Shown: positions 14,947-21,522 of the stretch, piece after piece | Position numbering within the stretch: position 1 is the stretch's first letter | How the letters are laid out: every line of letters begins with the position of its first letter | Assembly: GCA_964196195.1 (NCBI GenBank) | Contig: CAXMSE010000050.1 | Span: 1 to 23,297 of the forward strand | Reading direction: 5' to 3' | Source: OFTM10 sp964196195 | Lineage (GTDB): Bacteria; Actinomycetota; Acidimicrobiia; Acidimicrobiales; Aldehydirespiratoraceae | Length of the DNA: 23,297 bases | Translations under genes and position numbers: made by a program | Notes under the pieces: model-generated | The model's database searches: none | What the model was told of the DNA's origin: nothing | What the model saw: only the letters and a program-made list of their open reading frames with translations

Positions 14947-14952
14947 AGCCTA
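14947..14952 (-). promoter_or_regulatory. -10 element (TAGGCT) for the HAD gene, leaderless
   Basis: TAGGCT on the minus strand, 6 nt before GTG 14940. Confidence 0.45.
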
Positions 14953-14975
14953 GACAACATGATTGACTGGCCTAC

Positions 14976-16226
14976 ATGTCTTCTGGTCACGCCGTAGTCG
15001 ACGGCTCCAATATCGCCACCGAGGGTCGCAACGAGCCGAGCCTTGCCCAACTGGAAGAGGCCCTCGCCGCGTTTCGTGACGAATACGACTTTGCTCACGT
15101 CACCGTCATCGTCGACGCCTCTTTCGAGCACCGGGTCAGCCAGGCGGAACGAGCACGCGCGCGCACCGAGATCGACTCGGGCAAAATCATCACCCCTCCC
15201 GCCGGAGTGGTCGGGCGCGGCGACACCTTCATCCTCCAGGTAGCGCACCGGGCGAATGCAGTGGTGTTGTCCAACGACTCGTTCCAGGAGTTCCACGGCA
15301 CTTACTCTTGGCTCTTCGATGAGGGGCGCCTCATCGGCGGCAAGCCCGTCCCTGCGGTGGGTTGGATCTACGTGCCTCGTGTGCCGGTCCGCGGACCCGT
15401 GAGCCGCCGCGCCACCAAGGCATCCAGCACAACTCCGAAGGTCGCAGCCAAGAAGGCAGCAACGAAAAAGGCACCACCGGGCAAGCCGAAAGCAGACAAG
15501 GCACCAGCCAAGAGGGCTCCGGCCAAGAAGGCACCAGCCAAGAGCGCGCCAGCCAAGAGCGCACCAGCCAAGAGCCCACCAGCCAAGACGGCTTCGACCA
15601 GGAAATCGACGCGCAAGTCGGCGTCGCCCACCACACCCGGCGCCAACGCCGATCGGAAGTGGCAGGCCTTCCGGCGGGCCCACCCCGAGGGGAGTTCGAT
15701 AACGGCCACGGTCGAGCGCTTCTCGTCTCACGGTGCCTATGCCGACAGCGGCGGAGTCGAGGTCTATCTGCCTCTCAGACTCCTGAGCGACCCACCACCA
15801 CGGCGGGCCCGCGACGTGGTGGCCATCGGCGAGTCCGGATCGTTCGTCGTGCACAGGTTCGACAGCGCACGACGAGGAATCGACATCGGCCTTCTTCCGT
15901 TCGACGGCGCCGTCCCGGCCGATCCACCGGAGCAACGCGCCGCGGCGACGAAGAAGGCGGCGAGGAGAGCTCCCGCCAAGAAATCGTCCAAGAGGGCCAC
16001 CGCCAAGAAGGCTCCAGCCAAGAAAACTCCAGCCAAGAAAACTACAAAGAAGGTCGCAAAGAAGGCTCCAGCCAAGAAAGCCACAAAGAAGACTGGCGCG
16101 AGGAAGACCGGCGCGAACGAGGCACCAGCGAAAAAGGTTGCCGAGACAAGGCCGGCGAAGAAGGCCAGCGCCAAGAACGCCACTGGCAAAAAGTCTGCGA
16201 GGAACGCCGGCAGAAAGCGCCGCTGA
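14976..16226 (+). CDS. putative NYN/PIN-like (Zc3h12a-type) RNase with S1-like domain and Lys/Ala/Pro-rich histone-H1-like segments
   Basis: A 416-residue four-part protein. Residues 1-145 form a NYN/PIN-like nuclease fold: AVVDGSNIATEG (D9, N12), VTVIVDASFEHR (D47), GVVGRGDTFILQVAHR (D83) and VVLSNDSFQEFH (D101). These acidic residues match the metal-site pattern of Zc3h12a-type RNases. Residues 150-218 are a basic APAK-repeat linker. Residues about 227-308 look like an S1/OB RNA-binding domain (ITATVERFSSHGAYAD, then VEVYLPLRLL and GESGSFVVHRFDSARRGIDI). Residues 320-416 are a second PAKK-type basic tail ending NAGRKRR. Prediction: an RNA- or nucleoid-associated endoribonuclease. Activity is not proven. 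It precedes ettA (39 bp gap). The start ATG 14976 lacks a clear TANNNT; CATGAT at 14958-14963 is the best -10 guess. Confidence 0.8.
   Translation: MSSGHAVVDGSNIATEGRNEPSLAQLEEALAAFRDEYDFAHVTVIVDASFEHRVSQAERARARTEIDSGKIITPPAGVVGRGDTFILQVAHRANAVVLSNDSFQEFHGTYSWLFDEGRLIGGKPVPAVGWIYVPRVPVRGPVSRRATKASSTTPKVAAKKAATKKAPPGKPKADKAPAKRAPAKKAPAKSAPAKSAPAKSPPAKTASTRKSTRKSASPTTPGANADRKWQAFRRAHPEGSSITATVERFSSHGAYADSGGVEVYLPLRLLSDPPPRRARDVVAIGESGSFVVHRFDSARRGIDIGLLPFDGAVPADPPEQRAAATKKAARRAPAKKSSKRATAKKAPAKKTPAKKTTKKVAKKAPAKKATKKTGARKTGANEAPAKKVAETRPAKKASAKNATGKKSARNAGRKRR
15501..15590 (+). repeat. six tandem 15-bp units encoding APAK-[R/K/S/T]
   Basis: Six consecutive units of the form GCNCCAGCCAAGANN, with a few substitutions, each encoding Ala/Pro-Pro-Ala-Lys-X inside the NYN-S1 gene. 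Near-identical third positions indicate recent slippage or unequal exchange, not convergent amino-acid choice. Copy number may be misassembled from short reads. Confidence 0.9.
15996..16040 (+). repeat. three tandem 15-bp units encoding (A/T)xAKK in the basic tail
   Basis: Three adjacent units (GCCACCGCCAAGAAG, GCTCCAGCCAAGAAA, ACTCCAGCCAAGAAA) in the C-terminal tail of the same gene, related to the first array. Further degenerate copies flank them. Confidence 0.8.
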
Positions 16227-16250
16227 GAATCGCGGGCACCGTCGCGGCGA

Positions 16251-16256
16251 TACATT
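16251..16256 (+). promoter_or_regulatory. -10 element (TACATT) for ettA, leaderless
   Basis: TACATT lies 9 nt before ATG 16266. No Shine-Dalgarno is seen in the intervening bases. Confidence 0.45.
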
Positions 16257-16265
16257 GCAGCGCCT

Positions 16266-17966
16266 ATGGCTGCCCAGTTCATCTTCACCATGCACAAGGT
16301 CGGTCGGTTCGTACCGCCCGATCGCGACGTCCTGAAGAACATCACCCTCGCGTTCTATCCTGGCGCCAAGATCGGAGTGCTCGGCCCCAACGGCGCCGGC
16401 AAGTCCACCCTCTTGAAGATCATGGCCGGCATCGACGACGGCTTTTCGGGCGAGGCGCGACTCACCGACGGATTCACCGTCGGGATGCTCGAACAGGAGC
16501 CTCACCTGGACCCCGCCAAGGATGTGCTCGCCAATGTCATGGACGGCGCCGGCGCCGCAGCTGCACTACTGGCCGAATACGACCAGGTGATGGCCGGCTG
16601 GTCCGACCCCGACGCCGACTACGAAAAGCTCGGAGCCCGCCAGGCCGACATCGAATCGAAGATCGAGGCCATGGGGGCGTGGGATCTCCAACGCAATGTC
16701 GAGATCGCCATGGATGCCCTCCGCACACCGGCCGGCGACCTGGCCGTCGACAACCTTTCAGGAGGCGAGCGACGCCGCGTTGCTCTGGCCCGACTGCTCC
16801 TTTCGAAACCCGACCTGCTCCTGCTCGACGAGCCCACCAACCATCTCGACGCCGAATCGGTGGCCTGGCTCGAACGCACCCTGCAGGACTACGCAGGCAC
16901 CGTCGTCGCCATCACCCATGATCGCTACTTCCTCGACAATGTCGCGGGCTGGATCCTCGAACTCGATCGGGGCAAGGGAATGCCCTTCGAAGGCAACTAC
17001 TCGGGCTTCCTCGAGCAGAAGGAGACCCGCTACGCCCAAGAGCAGAAGGACGACGACAAGCGCAGCCGCACCCTCAAGCGGGAGCTCGAGTGGGTTCGCA
17101 TGGCCCCGAAAGCCCGCCAGGCAAAAGGCAAGGCCCGCCTGGCGGCCTACGACAAGCTCCTCGAGGAGCAAAAGGCCGCCGACGGTCGCAGCGCCGGCCT
17201 CGAGATCTCGATCCCTGTCAAGTCCCGACTCGGTGATCTGGTGATCGAAGCCAGCGATGTGTCCAAAGGCTTCGGCGACAAGCTGCTGATCGACGAGCTC
17301 TCGTTCTCATTGCCACCGGCGGGAATCGTCGGTGTGATCGGTGCCAACGGAGCGGGCAAGTCCACCCTCTTCAAGATGATCATCGCTGCCGCTGAAGGCC
17401 GCACCGAAGCCGACGACAACCCCGACAGCGGCTCGATGAGCGTCGGCTCCACGGTTCAACTCGGTTACGTCGATCAGGACCGCACCCTCGACCCCGACAA
17501 GACGGTCTACGAGGAGATCACCGGCGGAGTCGACAATCTCGACATCGGCGGCCGCGAGGTCCACGGTCGCGCCTACGTGGCTTCGTTCAACTTCCGCGGA
17601 TCCGACCAGCAGAAGAAGGTGGGGATCCTGTCGGGCGGAGAGCGCAACCGGGTGCACCTGGCCAAGGTGCTGAAGGAAGGGGCCAACGTACTCCTGCTCG
17701 ACGAGCCCACCAACGACCTCGACATCGACACCCTGCGTGCTCTTGAAGATGCTCTGGAGGCCTACGCCGGGTGCGCGGTGATCGTGAGCCACGACCGCTG
17801 GTTCCTCGATCGCGTCGCCACCCACATGCTCGCGTTCGAAGGCGATTCCCAGGTGCGCTGGTTCGAAGGCAACTTCACCGATTACGCCGACTATCGCAAG
17901 CGCGAGCACGGTGTCGACGCGATGCGCCCGCATCGCCTCAAGTACAAGCCGGTCAGTCGTTCCTGA
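16266..17966 (+). CDS. ettA: energy-dependent translational throttle protein EttA (ABC-F ATPase)
   Basis: A 566-residue soluble ABC-F protein with two ATPase cassettes and no membrane segment; it binds the ribosomal E site and gates early elongation according to the ATP/ADP ratio. First cassette: Walker A GPNGAGKST (40-48), signature LSGGERRRVALARLL, Walker B LLLLDEPTNHLD and ITHDRYFLDNV. The basic linker (YAQEQKDDDKRSRTLKRELE, then PKARQAKGKARL) is the EttA-type P-site tRNA interaction motif. Second cassette: GANGAGKST, LSGGERNRVHLAKVL, LLLLDEPTNDLDIDTLRALE and VSHDRWFLDRVATH. The DEPTNDLD with RALE and the end RPHRLKYKPVSRS agree with EttA, not with Uup or antibiotic-resistance ABC-F members. 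The start follows TACATT by 9 nt. Confidence 0.96.
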   Translation: MAAQFIFTMHKVGRFVPPDRDVLKNITLAFYPGAKIGVLGPNGAGKSTLLKIMAGIDDGFSGEARLTDGFTVGMLEQEPHLDPAKDVLANVMDGAGAAAALLAEYDQVMAGWSDPDADYEKLGARQADIESKIEAMGAWDLQRNVEIAMDALRTPAGDLAVDNLSGGERRRVALARLLLSKPDLLLLDEPTNHLDAESVAWLERTLQDYAGTVVAITHDRYFLDNVAGWILELDRGKGMPFEGNYSGFLEQKETRYAQEQKDDDKRSRTLKRELEWVRMAPKARQAKGKARLAAYDKLLEEQKAADGRSAGLEISIPVKSRLGDLVIEASDVSKGFGDKLLIDELSFSLPPAGIVGVIGANGAGKSTLFKMIIAAAEGRTEADDNPDSGSMSVGSTVQLGYVDQDRTLDPDKTVYEEITGGVDNLDIGGREVHGRAYVASFNFRGSDQQKKVGILSGGERNRVHLAKVLKEGANVLLLDEPTNDLDIDTLRALEDALEAYAGCAVIVSHDRWFLDRVATHMLAFEGDSQVRWFEGNFTDYADYRKREHGVDAMRPHRLKYKPVSRS

Positions 17967-18020
17967 ACGCGCTGCCGACCAGAATCCTCACGACGTGGCT
18001 AAGCGCGCCGATGGGTTCGT

Positions 18021-18278
18021 ATGGCGAAAGCTGCAACCAAGACCAAGTGGAAGAGCAGGGCGGCCGCTCGACTGATCGAGGCGGGGTCGATGACCGACTG
18101 CATCCTCTGCGACGAGCGAGTGAAGTTCAAGGCCCGCGAGCGCCATATGCAGGTGATCTGCAACGTGTACATCGATGGCAGCTGGGACCATGTCGAGCAC
18201 TTCCACGCGCCGTGCTACGAAGAGGCCGGTCAGCCCTTCGGCGAAGCCGAAGAACGGGCCTACCCCAACCTTCGCTGA
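18021..18278 (+). CDS. small uncharacterised Cys/His protein, possible zinc-binding fold
   Basis: An 85-residue basic protein (MAKAATKTKWKSRAAARLIE start). It carries CILC (an N-terminal CxxC near residues 28-31), a lone Cys in QVICNVY, and a C-terminal FHAPC in which His and Cys are three apart. CxxC plus HxxxC could form one zinc site of a treble-clef type. The frame shows strong coding character, and the gene sits 54 bp after ettA, so read-through from ettA is plausible. I find no TANNNT -10 or convincing Shine-Dalgarno before the ATG. I do not recognise a characterised family; similar short actinobacterial hypothetical proteins probably exist. Function unknown. Confidence 0.75.
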   Translation: MAKAATKTKWKSRAAARLIEAGSMTDCILCDERVKFKARERHMQVICNVYIDGSWDHVEHFHAPCYEEAGQPFGEAEERAYPNLR

Positions 18279-18403
18279 CAACTCGGCGGGCCGGTCGCGA
18301 TCGAGAGTCTCCTCAGCATGGCGAAATCATCCCTGATGTTCTCGGTGTGCCCATCGGTCCCGCACAATGCGAAGACGGTGAACAGGACATTGTCGCCGGG
18401 CAT
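18260..18403 (-). CDS. possible 47-residue small protein (low confidence)
   Basis: A short minus-strand frame from ATG 18403 (MPGDNVLFTVFALCGTDGHT and on) to TAG at 18260-18262. Its third codon positions are mostly G or C, as in the real genes here, whereas the opposing plus frame is not. It overlaps the 3' end of the small Cys/His gene by 19 bases, tail to tail. There is no convincing ribosome site and I do not recognise the sequence. It may be a small gene, a remnant, or chance. Confidence 0.25.
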   Translation of the reverse strand: MPGDNVLFTVFALCGTDGHTENIRDDFAMLRRLSIATGPPSCQRRLG

Positions 18404-18449
18404 GCTCGGTCCCCGTACATATAGCTACCGAGTCCGTTGCCGTCGGCGC

Positions 18450-18455
18450 TACCGT
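18450..18455 (+). promoter_or_regulatory. -10 element (TACCGT) for the CysQ-like gene, leaderless
   Basis: TACCGT lies 8 nt before ATG 18464 and downstream of the in-frame alternative start at 18437, so it supports 18464. Confidence 0.45.
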
Positions 18456-18463
18456 ACGCGACG

Positions 18464-19225
18464 ATGAATGGCACCCTCGACGACCACCGACTCTCGGCCG
18501 AACTGGCCGAAAGGGCCGGACAGCTTCTCCTTGAGCTCCGGGCCAAGCTCCACTCCGATGCCGCGCCACCAGCGGTACTGAAGGCTGAGGGCGACCGTCA
18601 GGCCCACGAGTTCCTCATGGCCGAACTCCGGTCGGCGCGTCCCGACGACGCCATCCTCAGCGAGGAAGGTAAGGACGACTTCGCCCGGCTCTCCGCCGAA
18701 CGCACCTGGATCGTCGACCCCCTCGACGGCACCCGCGAGTTCTCCGAGGTTCCTCGATCCGACTGGGCCGTGCATGTGGCTCTGGTGGCCGACAATCGCC
18801 CGATAGCCGGCGCTGTCGCCCTGCCGGCCCTCGGGATGGTGTTGTCCACCGCCGATGTGCCGGTGCTCAGCACCGAGCCGACATCTCCGCCCCGCATGAT
18901 CGTCTCGCGCAGCCGACCTCCGGCCGCAGCCACCCACGTCGCCGAAACGATCGGGGCCGACCTGGTCGAGATGGGCTCGGCCGGAGCCAAGACGATGGCT
19001 GTCGTTCGCGGCGACTGCGAGATCTATGTCCACAGCGGGGGCCAGTACGAATGGGACTCTTGTGCCCCGGTGGCGGTCGCGGCCGCAGCCGGCTGCCACA
19101 CGAGCCGCCTCGATGGTTCTGAATTGCTCTACAACCAGCACGACGTCTACCTGCCGGATCTGGTGGTGTGCCGTCCCGAGTTGGCCGGCATCGTTCTCGA
19201 CGCGTTGGCGTCGTTCAGAGGCTGA
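18464..19225 (+). CDS. inositol monophosphatase-fold phosphatase, CysQ-like (3'(2'),5'-bisphosphate nucleotidase type)
   Basis: A 253-residue Mg/Li-sensitive phosphatase fold. Metal-site motifs are ILSEEGKDD (E67/E68), WIVDPLDGTREF (D85, D88) and the C-terminal YEWDSCAPVAVAAAAG (Asp of WDxxAP). LKAEGDRQAHEFL is the K-x-D-x-x family region with the first metal loop. DGTREF in place of DGTxNF, and the small size, favour CysQ (3'-phosphoadenosine 5'-phosphate hydrolysis, sulfate assimilation) over inositol-1-phosphatase, but substrate cannot be fixed. No sulfur genes are adjacent. The ABC1 kinase starts 14 bp downstream, so they are probably co-transcribed. ATG 18464 is chosen over an in-frame start at 18437. 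Confidence 0.88.
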   Translation: MNGTLDDHRLSAELAERAGQLLLELRAKLHSDAAPPAVLKAEGDRQAHEFLMAELRSARPDDAILSEEGKDDFARLSAERTWIVDPLDGTREFSEVPRSDWAVHVALVADNRPIAGAVALPALGMVLSTADVPVLSTEPTSPPRMIVSRSRPPAAATHVAETIGADLVEMGSAGAKTMAVVRGDCEIYVHSGGQYEWDSCAPVAVAAAAGCHTSRLDGSELLYNQHDVYLPDLVVCRPELAGIVLDALASFRG

Positions 19226-19239
19226 GCGAGAATCGCCGC

Positions 19240-20820
19240 GTGTCTCACACCCCCACCGACCTCCACCTCGGCGCGTTCACCGACGAGGCTCCCTGGCAGA
19301 TCAACGATCGTCCCCTTCGATGGCTGGACGATGTCGACGCCCTGCGCACCGCCACCCGACGTCGGCTGCCAGCCCTGATAACCCCATCACGCCGCCCTCC
19401 CGGACACCGCTCGCTCACCGTGCTGCGCCACCTGGGCATGGCTGTCATCAGGTGGGGCCTCACCGGGCGCCGCCGCGGCGGCCGAGAGTCGATAGCCGAT
19501 CTGTCCAGGCGCATGCGCCTGGCTGCGGAGGCCCTCGGGCCCACCTACATCAAGCTCGGCCAGATCATCTCCAGCGGAGAAGGCATCTTCCCGCCCGAAT
19601 TGGTGGCGGAGTTCATCAAGTGCCGCGATCAGGTACCGGCTGAGAACTTCGCGTCGGTCCGTTCCGTCGTGGAATGGGAACTGGGTGCGCCTCTGGAAGA
19701 GGTCTTCACGAGCTTCGACCGCGAACCAATCGCGGCAGCTTCGATCGCCCAGGTCCACGCGGCCACCCTGGCCGACGGCACCGACGTGGTGGTGAAGGTG
19801 CAGCGACCATCGGTCGACCAGGTGGTCCACGACGATCTGAAGGTGATGGCGTGGCTCGCCCCGATGCTGGTGGGTCGAATCCCGGTCGCCGCTCTGGCCA
19901 ACCCTCCGGCGCTGGTGGAAGTGTTCGCGCACACAATCAGTGAGGAACTCGACTTCAGGATCGAGGCGGCCAACATGCTCGATGTCGCCCGAGTGTTCGC
20001 CGACCTCGATCAACGCCAGTTCGTCGTGCCCCGACCCCACCCCGAACTCGTGACCCGGCGCGTGCTGGTGATGGAGCGACTCGACGGATTCCGTTTCGAC
20101 GACGTCGACAGCTACGACAGCCACGGCGTCGACACCCACGCCGTGGTGAGGGCCGGGATGATCGGATTCATGGAAGGGGCACTCATCCACGGGGTCTTCC
20201 ATGGTGACCTCCACGGCGGCAACATCTACGTGAGGCCTGATGGCCGCACCGCACTGCTCGATTTCGGGATCACCGGCCGCATGACCGAGAAGCGCCGCCT
20301 CGCCTTCGTGAGGCTCATGATCTCGGGCACCATGCACGATCCTCTCGGCCAACTCGCCGCGCTACGCGACCTCGGCGCTCTCCCCGACGACACCGACCTC
20401 GAGGCGGTGGCCCGCGACCTCGGCCTGCTCGACGAGGTGGTTGATCCAACCAGCATGAACGCCGACGAACTCGTCGGCGAGCTCCAGCGAGTAGTGAAGG
20501 CCCTGCTCGGCTACGGCGCCCGGATGCCCAAGGAGCTGATGCTGTTTGTCAAGAACATGGTGTTCCTCGACGGTGCCATCGCCCGGCTCGCTCCCGACCT
20601 CGACCTGTTCGCCGAGATCACCCATGTCGCCACCTATTTCGCCACCACCCATGGTGTGAAGCTGGCGAACGAAGTGGGTATGGATCCCTCCGCTTACGAT
20701 TTCGACGCCGATGGCATGCGCGCTGCTTTCGGCGTGGAAGGAACCGTCGAAACCATGACCTACCGCGAACTCCAGCAGCGCCGCGAGACAATCCGCCGGC
20801 GCCTGCGGACGCGCGCCTAG
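19240..20820 (+). CDS. ABC1/UbiB-family atypical protein kinase-like protein
   Basis: A 526-residue member of the UbiB/ADCK (ABC1) family. Typical marks are ALGPTYIKLGQIISS (KxGQ motif), the alanine-rich nucleotide loop AAASIAQVHAATL, VVVKVQRPSV (catalytic Lys region), EELDFRIEAANM, GVFHGDLHGGNIYV (catalytic-loop Asp) and LLDFGITGRM (DFG). Many bacterial members support isoprenoid-quinone or other lipid metabolism, and some act as ATPases more than as protein kinases. The C-terminal membrane helices of E. coli UbiB are not evident; the protein ends in a basic helix (RRETIRRRLRTRA). The GTG at 19240 (VSHTPTDL) lies 14 nt past the phosphatase stop; the open frame extends upstream within that gene. 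No strong ribosome site. Its TAG stop overlaps the nucS -10. Confidence 0.88.
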   Translation: MSHTPTDLHLGAFTDEAPWQINDRPLRWLDDVDALRTATRRRLPALITPSRRPPGHRSLTVLRHLGMAVIRWGLTGRRRGGRESIADLSRRMRLAAEALGPTYIKLGQIISSGEGIFPPELVAEFIKCRDQVPAENFASVRSVVEWELGAPLEEVFTSFDREPIAAASIAQVHAATLADGTDVVVKVQRPSVDQVVHDDLKVMAWLAPMLVGRIPVAALANPPALVEVFAHTISEELDFRIEAANMLDVARVFADLDQRQFVVPRPHPELVTRRVLVMERLDGFRFDDVDSYDSHGVDTHAVVRAGMIGFMEGALIHGVFHGDLHGGNIYVRPDGRTALLDFGITGRMTEKRRLAFVRLMISGTMHDPLGQLAALRDLGALPDDTDLEAVARDLGLLDEVVDPTSMNADELVGELQRVVKALLGYGARMPKELMLFVKNMVFLDGAIARLAPDLDLFAEITHVATYFATTHGVKLANEVGMDPSAYDFDADGMRAAFGVEGTVETMTYRELQQRRETIRRRLRTRA

Positions 20821-20823
20821 GGT
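20818..20823 (+). promoter_or_regulatory. -10 element (TAGGGT) for nucS, built on the stop codon of the ABC1 gene
   Basis: TAGGGT lies 6 nt before ATG 20830; its first three bases are the TAG stop of the kinase gene. It implies an independent leaderless nucS transcript inside an apparent operon. Confidence 0.45.
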
Positions 20824-20829
20824 CGCTCG

Positions 20830-21495
20830 ATGCGCCTCGTCGTCGCCCGCTGCACTGTCGACTACGACGGTCGGCTCCAGGCTCACCTCCCCGCGGCGGT
20901 CAGGCTGGTGATGGTGAAAGCCGACGGTTGTGTCGCTGTTCATGCCGACGGTGGCGCCTACAAGCCGCTCAACTGGATGAACGCCCCCAACCGGCTCAAG
21001 GAGGACCCCGAGGCGGGGATCTGGACGGTCACCAGCCCCAAGGGAGAGGTGCTGACCATCACCTTCGACGACATCATCTCCGACACCGCCCACGAGATGG
21101 GCACCGATCCAGGCCTCCAGAAGGACGGTGTCGAAGCCCACATCCAGAAGCTGCTCGCCGACGACCCCACCGCCATAGCAGGTGGGCTGAGGTTGGTCCG
21201 GCGCGAGTATCCCACCGACATCGGGCCGGTGGATCTGATGTGTCGAGATGCCGACGGCGTCGCGGTGGCAGTGGAGATCAAGCGCCGAGGCGAAATCGAC
21301 GGCGTAGAGCAGCTCACCCGCTATCTCGAATTCCTCAACCGCGACCCCATGCTCCGACCTGTCCGAGGGCTGTTCGTCGCCCAGGAGATCAAGCCCCAGG
21401 CCAAGGTTCTCGCCGCCGATCGCGACATCGGCTGGGTCGAAGTCGACTACGACGAGCTTCGCGGCATCGAGTCTCCCAACCTGAAGCTTTTCTAG
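20830..21495 (+). CDS. nucS: mismatch-specific endonuclease NucS/EndoMS
   Basis: A 221-residue nuclease that makes double-strand breaks at G-T, G-G and T-T mismatches; it is the core of the MutSL-independent mismatch repair of Actinobacteria and Archaea. The N-terminal dimerisation domain has LVVARCTVDYDGRLQAHLP and DGCVAVHADGGAYKPLNWM. The C-terminal RecB-like domain has REYPTDIGPVDLM (D135) and AVEIKRRGEIDGVEQLTRYL (E149, K151), matching the catalytic D-ExK site. The end, PNLKLF, resembles the C-terminal beta-clamp contact motif of NucS. Length agrees with mycobacterial NucS (about 226). It lies 9 nt after the ABC1 kinase gene and 27 nt before the VanW-like gene. The start is ATG 20830, as in homologues (MRLVVARCTVDY). 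Confidence 0.96.
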   Translation: MRLVVARCTVDYDGRLQAHLPAAVRLVMVKADGCVAVHADGGAYKPLNWMNAPNRLKEDPEAGIWTVTSPKGEVLTITFDDIISDTAHEMGTDPGLQKDGVEAHIQKLLADDPTAIAGGLRLVRREYPTDIGPVDLMCRDADGVAVAVEIKRRGEIDGVEQLTRYLEFLNRDPMLRPVRGLFVAQEIKPQAKVLAADRDIGWVEVDYDELRGIESPNLKLF

Positions 21496-21508
21496 CCCCT
21501 GGCGCCAG

Positions 21509-21514
21509 TAGCCT
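21509..21514 (+). promoter_or_regulatory. -10 element (TAGCCT) for the VanW-like gene, leaderless
   Basis: TAGCCT lies 8 nt before ATG 21523 in the short gap after nucS. Confidence 0.45.
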
Positions 21515-21522
21515 CGGCCGCC

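Noticed and set aside
14937..16505. Minus-strand open frame of 522 codons with LGWSLL-type repeats
   Set aside because: Antisense shadow of the same repeat gene and of the ettA start; repetitive Gly/Leu/Trp composition arises from the complement of PAKK codons.
15362..16921. Long plus-strand open frame (519 codons) full of TSQEGTSQERT and EEGSSQE repeats
   Set aside because: It is the +1 shadow of the APAK/PAKK repeats of the NYN-S1 gene and then of ettA; both of those have clear domains and better codon bias.
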